A DNA stretch of 64,000 bases from Kangiella marina (GCF_039541235.1 NZ_BAABFV010000001.1:1178001-1242000); one strand, 5' to 3'. Counted from the first letter of the stretch, positions 47,171 through 56,884 are shown. Notes: a model not told the origin generated them from the letters alone. Made by a program: numbers and translations.

Positions 47171-48259
47171 TTAAATCAATGACTTACCTTTACGCACAAA
47201 GCTTGGCTTGACCACTTTTGCTGGAATTTGCTTCTTACGAACTTGCACTAGTACATCTTCGGCATCAACAGAACGCTGCACGCGTGCCATCGCAATGCTT
47301 TTACCCGTTGTTGGCGACATAGTGCCAGAGGTAACAACGCCAACAACCTCATCATTCAGCACCACTTCTTGACCTTCACGCATAATGCCTTTGCCGTCCA
47401 GTACCAAGCCAATCAACTTACGTGCAACACCGTTGGCTTTCTGCTCTGTTAGCGCTTTACGCCCCACAAAGTCACGGCCTTCAGGCTCCCACGCAATGGT
47501 CCAGCCCATGTTTGCTTCAAGCGGCGACACCGTTTCATCCATATCGTGACCATACAGGTTCATGCCAGCTTCAAGGCGCAAGGTATCGCGCGCCGCTAAG
47601 CCGCATGGCTTCACACCTGCATTAATCAACGCATTCCACAATTCAATGGCTTTATTGTCTGGAACTAGAATTTCGTACCCGTCTTCGCCGGTATACCCTG
47701 TACGAGCAACGAACAGATCGCCTGCGTAAGCGGCCATGAATGGCTTTAATTCTGACACTGCTGCTTTTTGTTCATCACTAAAGGTCGCCTGCGCTTTTTC
47801 TATCGCTTCAGGCCCTTGAACAGCAATAATCGCCAAATCTGAACGCTCCTCCACGGAGACATCAAACTGCTGGGCAACGTTCTCTAACCACGCCAGATCT
47901 TTCTCGCGAGTCGCCGCATTCACGACCACGCGATAATGGGCATCATTCAAGTAATAAACGATAAGATCGTCAATCACGCCACCATCTTCATGTAACATGC
48001 CCGTATATAGCGCTTTGCCAGACTCTTGAAGCTTCGCCACGTCGTTTGCTAATAAATACTGTAGATACGGCTTCGCTTCGCTGCCTTTAATCTCGACGAT
48101 GGTCATATGCGATACGTCGAACATACCCGCCGCTTCACGCACTGCAGCATGTTCATCAAGTTGTGAACCATAGTTTAACGGCATATCCCAGCCGCCAAAA
48201 TCGACAATGCGTGCCTCAGCATCAACATGAGCTTGATATAAAGGTGTTTTGCTACCCAT
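47171..48259 (-). CDS. gcvT: Aminomethyltransferase, glycine cleavage T protein
   Basis: Transfers the methylene group from aminomethyl-lipoyl-GcvH to tetrahydrofolate and releases ammonia. The 362-residue protein has [31 protein letters not shown] (folate-binding N-terminal block), [33 protein letters not shown] with the catalytic aspartate region, and the C-terminal barrel. First gene of gcvTHP. AAGGAA precedes the ATG. A good promoter is present upstream; no glycine riboswitch is seen. Confidence 0.97.
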   Translation of the reverse strand: MGSKTPLYQAHVDAEARIVDFGGWDMPLNYGSQLDEHAAVREAAGMFDVSHMTIVEIKGSEAKPYLQYLLANDVAKLQESGKALYTGMLHEDGGVIDDLIVYYLNDAHYRVVVNAATREKDLAWLENVAQQFDVSVEERSDLAIIAVQGPEAIEKAQATFSDEQKAAVSELKPFMAAYAGDLFVARTGYTGEDGYEILVPDNKAIELWNALINAGVKPCGLAARDTLRLEAGMNLYGHDMDETVSPLEANMGWTIAWEPEGRDFVGRKALTEQKANGVARKLIGLVLDGKGIMREGQEVVLNDEVVGVVTSGTMSPTTGKSIAMARVQRSVDAEDVLVQVRKKQIPAKVVKPSFVRKGKSLI

Positions 48260-48281
48260 AACGACACCGTTCCTTAAACAA

Positions 48282-48333
48282 TTGAGTGGTAATAATGGCG
48301 CATGATTATACAGGGGTTCTTAAGACAAAAGAA
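48282..48333 (-). promoter_or_regulatory. Candidate sigma-70 promoter of gcvT
   Basis: On the minus strand a consensus TATAAT (48305-48310) stands 45 bases before the gcvT start. Seventeen bases upstream is TTCTTT, a weak -35. The -35 to -10 region overlaps an inverted repeat, GGGTTCTT/AAGAACCC (about 48314-48337), a possible operator. Confidence 0.55.
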
Positions 48334-48477
48334 CCCGAAAAGGTAGAGTCAGACCAGTAAAACACTATCCCAAATAGCTTTTGATTATATTCAGAAAAAT
48401 ATCCTTACACTTAAGTGCTTGAAGAGATTGGTGGCCATCTCCATAATTCATCCGTATTTCAAACACAAGGATTGGGA

Positions 48478-48666
48478 ATGTTGAACTTGTTAAAATCTAT
48501 CGGAAAGGAAATACTTTTCTTACTTGCTGCGATTGTTTCTTTTACTGTTGGTTATCTAGCAGGAAATATTCTATCCGGCTTTCTCAGCCTTATGGCTTTT
48601 AGTCTAATCGGAAAGTTCATCGGTAAGAAGCTAGCCGAAAGCCAAGTAAACTCTACACAAGCTTAA
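48478..48666 (+). CDS. Small hydrophobic membrane protein, unknown
   Basis: A 62-residue protein starting at ATG 48478 with AAGGATTGGGA just upstream; the frame is open back to a GTG at 48415. Residues 8-50 are hydrophobic and glycine-containing (LFLLAAIVSFTVGYLAGNIL, then LSLMAFSLIG), giving two membrane helices, followed by a charged tail. No family is recognised. It overlaps the 3' end of the convergent iron permease gene by four bases. Confidence 0.55.
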   Translation: MLNLLKSIGKEILFLLAAIVSFTVGYLAGNILSGFLSLMAFSLIGKFIGKKLAESQVNSTQA

Positions 48667-50306
48667 AGCTCACTCTTCTTAATCAGCAGAATTACCGGAA
48701 TAATACCTACGGCTACAAGCATGATGGCTGGGAGCGAAGTCAGCTCCCACTGACCTTCAGCGCTGAGTTCGTAGATCCGCACCGCAAGCGTGTCCCAGCC
48801 ATAGGTACGCAATATCAGCGTTGCCGGCATTTCCTTCATCACTTCGACGAAGACTAGCAATAAAGCAGTCAGTACGCCTGGGCGCAACAGCGGAATATAC
48901 ACGCGGAATAAACGCTCACGTTTTCCAGCACCCAAAATTCCAGCGGTTTCTACCACACTTGGTTTAATTTGCCCCATCGAGCTGGCCAATGGTCCGTAAC
49001 CAATGCGCAAGAAGCGAATCACGTAAGCCAGTAACAACGCAAACAATCCAGTTGCTAACCATTGGCTTTGATCATCCATAATATCGGCAATCCAACTGTC
49101 GATACCGTTGAGCGCCATCATGATGCCTACCGCCAATACGGTTCCTGGCATGGCGTAACCAAGCTGCGAGACCTCGGTCATCACGCCTCGTGGTTTGGTT
49201 TGCTTATGACGCTGCGCCCAGACCATAATACTGGCGACAAGCAGTGTGATTACCGCAGCAAGCACGGCTAACAGTACCGTGTTGATCAGTAAATCAATGG
49301 TACCCTCCGTGTGTTGCTCAAAACTACTGACGACCCAATATACCAACTGAATGACTGGCAATATAAAGCCTAAGGCGAAGACCAACCAAGCACCGCACTG
49401 TGCCACTAGGCCCCAGCCACCGCTTAAACGCTGACGGTACTGCTTCAGCGCTGCTCCGGATTGTTCATAACGCCCTTTTCCGCGGCCCCATTTTTCAGCA
49501 ATCACCGCCATACTGACAAAAAGCAATAACAAGCACGCGAGCTGCGCCGCAGTGCCGTGACTGTAAAACCCATACCATGACTTATAAACGGCAGTGGTAA
49601 AAGTGTTGTAATTAAAAATACTCACAGCACCAAAGTCAGCCAAAGTTTCCATCAACACCAGCGCCAGACCCGCCACCCATGCAGGACGCGTTAGCGGAAT
49701 AACCAACCGCCAGAACGCGGCGGCTTTGCTGTAACCTAATGTGCGGGCACTTTCGTAACTTGAGCGGCCTTTTCGTTGCAAGGCACTGCGCATCAGTAAA
49801 TACACATACGGGTAAAGCGATAAGGTGAACACCAAGCCCACGCCCAAAGGGTTACGCATATCTGGCAGCCACTCAATGCCCAGTCCAAGCGCAAACAAAA
49901 ACTGCTGCATCGGCCCGCCAAAGTCAGTAAAGCCTAACAAGACGAACGCTAATATATAGGGCGGGATCGCTAGCGGTAGCATCAGACCCCACTGTAAAAT
50001 ACTACGCCCGGGGAAATCGTACATCACCACCAACCACGCCAAACTGACGCCGAGCAGGAAACTGGCTGTGCCTACTAAGGTGATCAGAATAATCGTATTA
50101 GAAAAGAGTTGTCGTAACTCGGTTTGCCAAAGATGTGACCACAGTTCAGGTTCAACCTGTCCCCATGAAGCTAAAAGAGGCACCAACGGCATGACACAAA
50201 TTGCAAACACGGCGGAAAGCAATATGACCGGCAACCAAGCGCCCATACGTTGACGCCAGCGATGAACGCTGGCGTCGTTAGATCTTAATAATTTATTGCC
50301 GATCAT
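48663..50306 (-). CDS. fbpB: Ferric iron ABC transporter permease, FbpB/SfuB type
   Basis: A 547-residue permease with about twelve membrane segments, two fused copies of the binding-protein-dependent permease domain. EAA-like loops are YESARTLGYSKAAAFWRLVIPLTRPAW in the first half and VVETAGILGAGKRERLFRVYIPLLRPG in the second. This organisation is that of ferric (Fe3+) permeases FbpB/SfuB. It lies downstream of the iron-binding lipoprotein with a REP-like palindrome between. No ATPase gene (fbpC) follows; it must be encoded elsewhere. Confidence 0.93.
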   Translation of the reverse strand: MIGNKLLRSNDASVHRWRQRMGAWLPVILLSAVFAICVMPLVPLLASWGQVEPELWSHLWQTELRQLFSNTIILITLVGTASFLLGVSLAWLVVMYDFPGRSILQWGLMLPLAIPPYILAFVLLGFTDFGGPMQQFLFALGLGIEWLPDMRNPLGVGLVFTLSLYPYVYLLMRSALQRKGRSSYESARTLGYSKAAAFWRLVIPLTRPAWVAGLALVLMETLADFGAVSIFNYNTFTTAVYKSWYGFYSHGTAAQLACLLLLFVSMAVIAEKWGRGKGRYEQSGAALKQYRQRLSGGWGLVAQCGAWLVFALGFILPVIQLVYWVVSSFEQHTEGTIDLLINTVLLAVLAAVITLLVASIMVWAQRHKQTKPRGVMTEVSQLGYAMPGTVLAVGIMMALNGIDSWIADIMDDQSQWLATGLFALLLAYVIRFLRIGYGPLASSMGQIKPSVVETAGILGAGKRERLFRVYIPLLRPGVLTALLLVFVEVMKEMPATLILRTYGWDTLAVRIYELSAEGQWELTSLPAIMLVAVGIIPVILLIKKSEL

Positions 50307-50349
50307 TATTTGAAGTCATTTTAGGCTAGCAATGACACCTATTGTTATT

Positions 50350-50379
50350 TTGTCATCCCGCCCTTCGACGGAATGACAA
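50350..50379. repeat. REP-like palindrome between the iron transport genes
   Basis: TTGTCATCCCG and CGGAATGACAA form an imperfect 11-bp stem around CCCTTCGA, the same GTCATYCC family as at 23529 and 33047. In transcripts it would sit after the binding-protein gene and before the permease gene, where such hairpins favour the upstream product. Confidence 0.75.
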
Positions 50380-50385
50380 GTGTAT

Positions 50386-51477
50386 TTATTTATAGCCTGA
50401 TCGATCCATCACTTTAACCGCTTGCGGTTGAAGCTCGCCCGCTTTTGATAAATTCATATCATCGGCTTTAAAACTTCCCCAAGCTTCCACTTCTGGAACA
50501 GGCTTAATCTCTGCATTCGCTGGATATTCCATATTGTGACCAGCGTACATTTGCTGTGCGTCTGCACTCGATAGCCATTCTATCAGCTTTGTCGCATTTT
50601 CGACATTAGAAGAGTGCTTGGTGATACCCGCGCCAGAAATATTAACGTGGACGCCCGACGTATCTTGGTTTGGCCAGAACAATGCTACCGGTATTTCTGG
50701 GTTTTCTTTTTCCAAACGACCAAAGTAATAGGTGTTAACGATACCCACATCACAAGCGCCCGCTTCAATCGCGTTCATGACCTTAGTGTCGTTTGAGAAA
50801 GGATCCGTTGCTAAGTTGGCGACCCAGCCTTCAACAATCTCTTGCGCCTTTTCTTCGCCGTGACGAGCAACCAACATTGCCACTAGCGACTGGTTATACA
50901 CTTTCTTCGAGGTTCTTAAGCACAAGCGACCTTTCCATTGCTCATCACCCAAAGCTTCATAGGTTGTCAGGTTTTCGGGATTAACACGCTCCTTACTGTA
51001 AACAATCGTTCGCGCACGCACCGTTAAACCAAACCACTCGTTACCGGGATCTTGAAGACTCTCTGGAATATTGCTTTCAAGTACATCGGATTCTATCGGC
51101 TGTAAAATACCTTCCTGAGTCGCCTGCCATAAATTGCCCGCATCGACTGTCATCAATATATCCGCTGGCGAGCGCTCGCCCTCAGCTTTTAATCGACTGA
51201 TTAGGGGTGCTGCGCCATCAGTGATATAGACCACTGGAATACCGGTTTCTTTCGTGAACTGCTCAAAGAACGGTTTGATCAAGTGTTCTTTACGCGAGGA
51301 ATAGACCACAATTTCTTTTTGCGCCGCACCTTGCTTTTCAGCGGCTGGAGACTGCTGTTCTGGTGTAGCAGATTGCTCATTAGTTTTAGCTTGCTCTTTC
51401 TCAGAGTCACCACAAGCCGTTAGCGTTAAAGCAGAAGCCGCTACTATTGAAACAAGCCATTTATTCATTGTTTTCAT
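50386..51477 (-). CDS. fbpA: Ferric iron-binding lipoprotein of an ABC transporter
   Basis: A 363-residue substrate-binding lipoprotein. The signal peptide ends in LTAC with the lipid cysteine at residue 22, then a Glu/Gln/Ala-rich linker (to about residue 50) before the folded part starting KEIVVYSSRKEHLIKPFFEQF. The Fe3+ ligands of this class include the paired tyrosines in VNTYYFGRLEKENP. A Fur box lies upstream, so low iron should induce it. AGGA precedes the ATG at 51477. The permease gene lies downstream. Confidence 0.94.
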   Translation of the reverse strand: MKTMNKWLVSIVAASALTLTACGDSEKEQAKTNEQSATPEQQSPAAEKQGAAQKEIVVYSSRKEHLIKPFFEQFTKETGIPVVYITDGAAPLISRLKAEGERSPADILMTVDAGNLWQATQEGILQPIESDVLESNIPESLQDPGNEWFGLTVRARTIVYSKERVNPENLTTYEALGDEQWKGRLCLRTSKKVYNQSLVAMLVARHGEEKAQEIVEGWVANLATDPFSNDTKVMNAIEAGACDVGIVNTYYFGRLEKENPEIPVALFWPNQDTSGVHVNISGAGITKHSSNVENATKLIEWLSSADAQQMYAGHNMEYPANAEIKPVPEVEAWGSFKADDMNLSKAGELQPQAVKVMDRSGYK

Positions 51478-51517
51478 TTAAAAAATCCTGGGGATTTCCC
51501 GTAGAGATATAATGCAC

Positions 51518-51538
51518 AAATGATAATTATTATCATTT
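51518..51538. promoter_or_regulatory. Fur box upstream of the iron transporter
   Basis: The 21-base segment has the core ATGATAATTATTATCAT, a near-perfect palindrome at one central mismatch, close to the classical Fur site of GATAAT hexamers. It is 41 bases upstream of the fbpA start; a candidate -10 (CATTAT or TTATAT, minus strand) lies between it and the gene. Confidence 0.88.
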
Positions 51539-51586
51539 GTAATTTCAAGCAGAGTTTTATGACAATCGCGTTATTCAGCGACTCAC

Positions 51587-52795
51587 TTACAAGCCCATCG
51601 CTTTTCTAATCAGGGTTTGCTTTAGTAGGGGGTGTTTATCGGTCATAGCTAAGCCATAACTGCGCGCCATTTGTAGCGCTGGTATTTCTTGCTCAAACAG
51701 TCGCTTAAAGCTCTGCATCGCCAACTGCATCGCCTTAGTTTCTGACTTGCGCGCTCGCTCAAAAGGTCGCAAACGATGCTTTAGCCCAATATCCGCGCCT
51801 TTCGCTAATGAGGTTTCAATCACCTTAGCAAGCTCTAAGGCATCGGAAAATCCAAGGTTCACGCCCTGCCCCGCAAGCGGATGAATGGTATGAGCGGCAT
51901 CACCGATTAAAGCCAATCGATGCAGAGCCATGGCGCTCGCTGTTCGCTCATACAATGGGAAAGACACTGGCCTAGATTCCAGCGTCACTTGCCCCAAACT
52001 CATTTCAAAGGTCTGACTCAAGCGCTTTTCAAAATCAGCGACGTTGAGCGTTAATAATTCCTCGGCATAAGCTTCATCAACCGACCATACAATTGAACAC
52101 AGATGACTGTTCGCCAAGGGAAGAAAAGCCAAAGGACCATGATGGTCGAATCGCTGCCAAGCCGTTTTCTGATGGGGCTTTTCGGTTTTGACCGTACAGA
52201 CGATAGCCTTGTGTCCGTATGCTTGCTGCTCTTGACCAATGTCGCTGGCTTTGCGTAGCCATGAAAAGGCACCATCCGCGGCGACCAATAGCGAGGCCTT
52301 CATTCTCTTACCTGAAGCTAAGGTAAGCTCCGCATAGTTTTCTTGATAATCAACAGCTTGGCACTTTTCAGGGCACAGCCAATCCACCGTTCGAACGTTC
52401 TCAGTCGACTGATACAAGGCACGACGCAACACTCGATTCTCAATAATGTAACCTAAATTTTGCTCCGCAATTAAGCTGGCATCAAACGCAATTTTGCCAC
52501 GTGATGATTCACCATCCCAGACAAACATTCGCTGATAATCAGACCGATACGGTGCTTCGATTAGCTGCCAAGCACCGACGTCCTGAAACAGCTTCTGACT
52601 GGCACGAGTCATCGCGCTAACACGAGCATCCACGGTCTTTTCGTCCCAGCTGAGCTCCACAGGTTTCGGATCAATAACAGCCACACGCAAATCGAGTTGC
52701 GCCAACTTAGCCGTTAACGCCAACCCTACCATGCCACCACCAACGATGATGACATCATAATCGAGTTTAGCTTGTCGGTTACTCTTACCTATCAT
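51587..52795 (-). CDS. ubiI: UbiH/UbiF/VisC-family FAD hydroxylase, UbiI-like
   Basis: A 402-residue flavoprotein monooxygenase of ubiquinone synthesis. FAD-binding motif GGGMVGLALTAKLAQ near the start, and the second FAD motif LALIGDAAHTIHPLAGQGVNLGFSDALELAKV near residue 290, as in E. coli UbiI, including the C-terminal LIRKAMGL. UbiI hydroxylates C5 of the ring. The start overlaps the preceding gene's stop by four bases. UbiF is an alternative, less similar in the final motif. Confidence 0.87.
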   Translation of the reverse strand: MIGKSNRQAKLDYDVIIVGGGMVGLALTAKLAQLDLRVAVIDPKPVELSWDEKTVDARVSAMTRASQKLFQDVGAWQLIEAPYRSDYQRMFVWDGESSRGKIAFDASLIAEQNLGYIIENRVLRRALYQSTENVRTVDWLCPEKCQAVDYQENYAELTLASGKRMKASLLVAADGAFSWLRKASDIGQEQQAYGHKAIVCTVKTEKPHQKTAWQRFDHHGPLAFLPLANSHLCSIVWSVDEAYAEELLTLNVADFEKRLSQTFEMSLGQVTLESRPVSFPLYERTASAMALHRLALIGDAAHTIHPLAGQGVNLGFSDALELAKVIETSLAKGADIGLKHRLRPFERARKSETKAMQLAMQSFKRLFEQEIPALQMARSYGLAMTDKHPLLKQTLIRKAMGL

Positions 52796-53769
52796 CGTGA
52801 GCCCTTTTCATCCTCAAAACACGCTTTAAACGATTCCAACGGATTTCCAGTTTCACCAATCACAAACGCCAAAAGTTCTGGTAGCGGCGGATGGTTTCGT
52901 AGCTCTATCCCTAATCGCTGTCGTTGCTTTGTTATGTCATCAACTAAAGCATCCGTCCGTTGCTTGATGAGCTGTTCATCAAATTCATTTTCAATCTCGT
53001 TGACCATGTTTCCGGTAATTTTTCCGCCCAGCTGGTCGCCAAGACGATCCGTGGCTTGCTCCCACGCTAAATATTCCAACTCCAATGCTTTCAAGCGCCC
53101 ACGATCGGCCTCTTCGCCCTCTTTACGCCGCTCTTCATAAATTCTCGTCGCTAAGTAGGAAGATTTACACATCACCAACGCTGTGTAGCCATCAGCAATT
53201 GCTCGGTCACAATACGGCTGTGCGCGCTTCATATTGTCTTTGTCACCCTTGATGTACAGTCGATAAGCAAGCCGGACATTGGCCATCGAATCGCCCGCCT
53301 TGGCCATTTCTTCCAGATCATCGATTTCGTAATAGTCGTAATCCGAGCGTTTCTTTATATCAAGATTGCCTTTGCTGTACTCAGTTTCAAAATACCCACG
53401 CGAGAATGCCCACGCTTTTACTTCGTCCATAAACTTTTCGGATTCATAACTATCGCCTTTCGGGTACCAATCATCGTATTGATCTACCAGCTGACAAATT
53501 TCCTTGTTCTCGTTATCGGATGCCGACTCGTTTTGACGCTTAGCGACCACTGCCTTAGGTGGCGTTGGCTGCTCGTCCTTATCAGTTAGCTCAACCGATG
53601 CATCAGTTTTTTCAGTCGCTCTCGCTGGTTGTGAAGCCTCAGTGTTCTCCATTGGCGTCGTCGGTACGTCTTCAATCAACACACCCTTGTCTTCACTCCA
53701 TAAATGATAGGCCACCAACGCCAACACGATCACCACCGCAGCAAGCAGCCCAATAATTTTATTCGTCAT
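52792..53769 (-). CDS. Membrane-anchored protein of unknown function between ubiH and ubiI
   Basis: A 325-residue protein with one N-terminal membrane helix (residues 5-22), a Thr/Glu/Ala-rich linker to about residue 85, and a soluble helical domain with two Sel1-like stretches (YYEIDDLEEMAKAGDSMANVRLAYRLYIKG and RAQPYCDRAIADGYTALVMC). The C-terminal third is a charged helical region. Its ends overlap ubiH by 11 bases and ubiI by four bases, so all three are translated from one message. No known ubiquinone protein matches; a role as an assembly factor is only a guess from context. Confidence 0.72.
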   Translation of the reverse strand: MTNKIIGLLAAVVIVLALVAYHLWSEDKGVLIEDVPTTPMENTEASQPARATEKTDASVELTDKDEQPTPPKAVVAKRQNESASDNENKEICQLVDQYDDWYPKGDSYESEKFMDEVKAWAFSRGYFETEYSKGNLDIKKRSDYDYYEIDDLEEMAKAGDSMANVRLAYRLYIKGDKDNMKRAQPYCDRAIADGYTALVMCKSSYLATRIYEERRKEGEEADRGRLKALELEYLAWEQATDRLGDQLGGKITGNMVNEIENEFDEQLIKQRTDALVDDITKQRQRLGIELRNHPPLPELLAFVIGETGNPLESFKACFEDEKGSR

Positions 53770-54982
53770 TAGCTGCTAGCTCACTGTTATTGAAATTAAA
53801 GCCCATGGCCTGTTGGGCAAACACGCCTTTAGCAAAAGGGGCTAAGTCCAAGCCTTTTAACAATACATTTCGCGATAAGGCCAACGGTGCCCATGGATTA
53901 GAAAAAAGTCTCGCCAAGGACTCCGTCACCCACAAAGCTTGCTCCCGATCGGTCTGCCGTTGCTCGGCGTACTGTCTTAGGGTTGAGTAGCTGCCATAGT
54001 CCTCATCATCAACCTGCCCTAGGCATTGACTTAAATAGGCCACATCCCTTAAACCCAGGTTAAAGCCTTGTCCCGCAATCGGGTGTAATGATTGCGCCGC
54101 ATTCCCAATGAGCACACAACGTCCACGAAACAGCGTTTCCGCTTTCAGTTGCACCAAAGGAAAAGCACTGCACTTACCGACTTTGGTAATACTGCCTAGA
54201 CGCGCTCCAAGCTCTGACTCTAGGGCTTTGGCAAAGTCGCTCTCTGACAGGGATAAGTACGGTTCGATTTGCTCGTTTGGTTTTGACCACACCAACGCCA
54301 TTCGGTTTTGCGTTAACGGCAACAACGCCAATGGCCCATGCTGAGTAAAACGCTCAAAAGCACAGCCCTGATGCGGCTGTTGCGTTGCAACATTGCACAC
54401 AATCGCAGAAGTTCCAAAATCGCGTTGCTCACAATCAATGTGTAAGCTCTCGCGCAGTGGCGAGCGCGCGCCATCCGCCAGAATCACCAGCGAAGCTTTA
54501 ACGCCAACGTCTCCATCGGCAGTCTCAATTCGCAACTCTGCTTGCTCGCTGCTCTGCTCAAGGTCCACCACCTTTGTCGGTGCAAACCAGTCAATGAGTT
54601 CCTGCTGATCGATCGCTTGATGCAAAATCTTGCCCAACTGCCAATTTTCAATCACCGCACCTAATTGCTCGACCTTAAAGTCAGCGGCATTTAACCTCGA
54701 AAACCCAATATGCCCTTGCTCAGACACATGGATCTGTTCAATCGGCTCAGCTGCACGTAGAAGGTTATCGTTAAGGCCAAGGTGGCGCAGAATATTTAAG
54801 GATGCCGCAGATAATGCGACGGTACGATCATCGAAGCTGGGCTGGCTTGGAGTGTCTGCAGCAAAAGCCTCAAAAACAGCACAAGCAATACCCTGCCGAG
54901 CCAAAGCTAAGGCCAAACTCGCCCCAGCCATGCCACCACCGACAATGACGACGGGATATTTTTCTTTAGGCTTTGCTGTCAT
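53759..54982 (-). CDS. ubiH: 2-octaprenyl-6-methoxyphenol hydroxylase
   Basis: A 407-residue FAD monooxygenase of ubiquinone synthesis that hydroxylates the ring at C1. The FAD motif is VVIVGGGMAGASLALALARQG, and VLIGNAAQSLHPIAGQGFNLGLRDVAYLSQ is the second one; GNAAQ-LHPIAGQG-FNLGLRD is distinctive of UbiH against UbiI/UbiF. It follows pepP in the ygfB-pepP-ubiH-ubiI block, as in E. coli, with seven bases between pepP and ubiH. Confidence 0.95.
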   Translation of the reverse strand: MTAKPKEKYPVVIVGGGMAGASLALALARQGIACAVFEAFAADTPSQPSFDDRTVALSAASLNILRHLGLNDNLLRAAEPIEQIHVSEQGHIGFSRLNAADFKVEQLGAVIENWQLGKILHQAIDQQELIDWFAPTKVVDLEQSSEQAELRIETADGDVGVKASLVILADGARSPLRESLHIDCEQRDFGTSAIVCNVATQQPHQGCAFERFTQHGPLALLPLTQNRMALVWSKPNEQIEPYLSLSESDFAKALESELGARLGSITKVGKCSAFPLVQLKAETLFRGRCVLIGNAAQSLHPIAGQGFNLGLRDVAYLSQCLGQVDDEDYGSYSTLRQYAEQRQTDREQALWVTESLARLFSNPWAPLALSRNVLLKGLDLAPFAKGVFAQQAMGFNFNNSELAANDE

Positions 54983-54989
54983 GCTCTGC

Positions 54990-56312
54990 TTAACCTGCCA
55001 TTAAACGTTCGATCTCGTCCCGTGTTTTAGGAACATCTTTGGATAAAATATCGTAACCCTTACTGGTCACCAATACGTCATCTTCAATTCGGATACCGAT
55101 TCCACGCCATTTTTTAGCAATATTATGCCCGTTAACGCGAGTCATACTATGCGGAATATAGAGCGCTGGCTCGACAGTTAAAACCATCCCAGGCTCCAAT
55201 ACACGAGGCTCTCCGTGCAAGTGGTAATCACCAACATCATGCACATCCAATCCTAACCAGTGTCCCGTTTTGTGCATATAAAACTCTCGGTAAACGCCAC
55301 GTTTGATCAAATCGGTTGCATCCCCCTTTAGAATATTAAGCTTGATTAACCCTTTGGTTAACACTTCAACGGCTTTATTGTGGATATGATCCCAATGATT
55401 TCCCGGCTTGACCATCTCAATCGCCGCCAATTGCGCCTCTAACACCACGTCATACAGCGCGGCCTGCGCATCACTGTATTGACCACTCACCGGAATGGTC
55501 CGGCTAATATCAGACGCATAGTGCTCAAATTCACCACCGGCATCAACCAACAACAGGTCGCCTTCTACCATCTCATCCTGATTTTCGATGTAATGCAAAA
55601 TATTTGCATTGTCGCCGGACGCGATAATCGAAGGGTAAGCAGGATAGCGACAGCCCCCTTTGGCAAAGTGGTAATGTAACTCAGTTTCCATTTCTCGCTC
55701 TGACTTCCCCGGGGCACAAGCTTTGATGAGCGCGATATGAGCTTTCGCAGAAGTCTTTGCTGCATGGCGAATACGCTGTATCTCGGCTGCTGATTTGATT
55801 AAGCGCATATCGTGTAAATGATGCCCAATATCAATCAACTCACCCGGCGAGGCAGTACGTTTTGCTGGTGAAGTCATCAGCTCGCTGCGCCACTCCATGA
55901 CCTTATGATCAAATTCGGAGTTCGCGCCTAATGCAAAATAAATCCGATCACGCCCTTCCATCAATCCGGGCAAGATATCGTCAATATCATCAATGGGGAA
56001 AGCATCTTCCGCACCCAACTGCTCAATGGCGCCATCCTGTCCTAAGCGTTTACCGTGCCAACGCTCTTGCGTGGTATCTTTTTCACGGTTGAAGAGAATA
56101 AACTCCGCCTGTTTACGGCCGGGAATCAACACCATAACCGCATCAGGCTCATTAAAACCGGTCAAATACCAGAAGTTGTTATCTTGTCGAAAGGGAAAGT
56201 TAACATCATGACTGCGTACTTTTTCTTCAGCAGCCGGTAAAATCGCAATAGAGTTTGGCCCCATCCATTGCATTAACTTTTTGCGTCGCGCGGCGAAATT
56301 AATGGCTCTCAT
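54990..56312 (-). CDS. pepP: Xaa-Pro aminopeptidase
   Basis: A 440-residue metallopeptidase that removes N-terminal residues before proline. The pita-bread metal ligands are D in LLLVDAGGEFEHYASDISRT (two aspartates), H in FYMHKTGHWLGLDVHDVGDYH, E in MVLTVEPALYIP and E in GIGIRIEDDVLV. N-terminal domain FARRRKKLMQWMGPNSIAILPAAEE. Matches the E. coli PepP length (441). Confidence 0.97.
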   Translation of the reverse strand: MRAINFAARRKKLMQWMGPNSIAILPAAEEKVRSHDVNFPFRQDNNFWYLTGFNEPDAVMVLIPGRKQAEFILFNREKDTTQERWHGKRLGQDGAIEQLGAEDAFPIDDIDDILPGLMEGRDRIYFALGANSEFDHKVMEWRSELMTSPAKRTASPGELIDIGHHLHDMRLIKSAAEIQRIRHAAKTSAKAHIALIKACAPGKSEREMETELHYHFAKGGCRYPAYPSIIASGDNANILHYIENQDEMVEGDLLLVDAGGEFEHYASDISRTIPVSGQYSDAQAALYDVVLEAQLAAIEMVKPGNHWDHIHNKAVEVLTKGLIKLNILKGDATDLIKRGVYREFYMHKTGHWLGLDVHDVGDYHLHGEPRVLEPGMVLTVEPALYIPHSMTRVNGHNIAKKWRGIGIRIEDDVLVTSKGYDILSKDVPKTRDEIERLMAG

Positions 56313-56326
56313 ACAATGCTTATTGG

Positions 56327-56884
56327 TTAGTGAATCTGTTGCTGCTCTGGATCAGGAATCGGCTCAGGCTGGTTTGCCTGAAACAATATAAGCGCTGACA
56401 TTTTAATGTGTTCACACACCGTCACAAATGCTTTTTCCATCGCTTCGTCAGGCTCAGACATTTCAAAATCAATTTTTGCTATTTCGCCGATATCCTGTAA
56501 GGCCTCTTTAGACTCGCCTTCTAGTTCTTTATTGTCCTTGCTCGGCACAAGACCATAACCAACCAAATAGCCCTGACACCATTCACCAATGGCTTTGGCG
56601 CGTTGCTCCAGTGGGTAATCGTCCTCAGGCTTCATCAGATCAATCGAAAAAGAGTCGGCCTGGTAATCTTTTTGACAAAAGGCGATGAGTTGTTCCAGTC
56701 CCTCTAATGCAGGTTCAGGCAACGGCTCACCAGACGCTAAATATTCGCTCATGTGCTGTTGCCAACGGCCAGCTTCAATCACAAAACCATGGCCGAAGAG
56801 ACCATGAATCATCCCTGCAAGCTCTGATGGCGTTAGATCGGGGAAGAAATTTTGACATAACTCAGCTGCTTGAGTGTAGTTCAT
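56327..56884 (-). CDS. ygfB: UPF0149 (YecA/YgfB) family protein
   Basis: A 185-residue protein of the YgfB family. The N-terminal LTPSELAGMIHGLFGHG and the middle GEWCQGYLVGYGL (W-C-x-G-(F/Y)-L-x-G) are diagnostic. YgfB is the conserved first gene of the ygfB-pepP-ubiH-ubiI operon; in Pseudomonas aeruginosa it influences the AmpDh3 amidase and beta-lactam resistance. It is divergent from the zapA-side genes, with a 195-base promoter region. Confidence 0.93.
   Translation of the reverse strand: MNYTQAAELCQNFFPDLTPSELAGMIHGLFGHGFVIEAGRWQQHMSEYLASGEPLPEPALEGLEQLIAFCQKDYQADSFSIDLMKPEDDYPLEQRAKAIGEWCQGYLVGYGLVPSKDNKELEGESKEALQDIGEIAKIDFEMSEPDEAMEKAFVTVCEHIKMSALILFQANQPEPIPDPEQQQIH

Noticed and set aside
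48260-48420. Possible glycine riboswitch before gcvT
   Set aside because: The region has a promoter and an inverted repeat but none of the conserved glycine-aptamer sequences; the leader is too short for a tandem aptamer.
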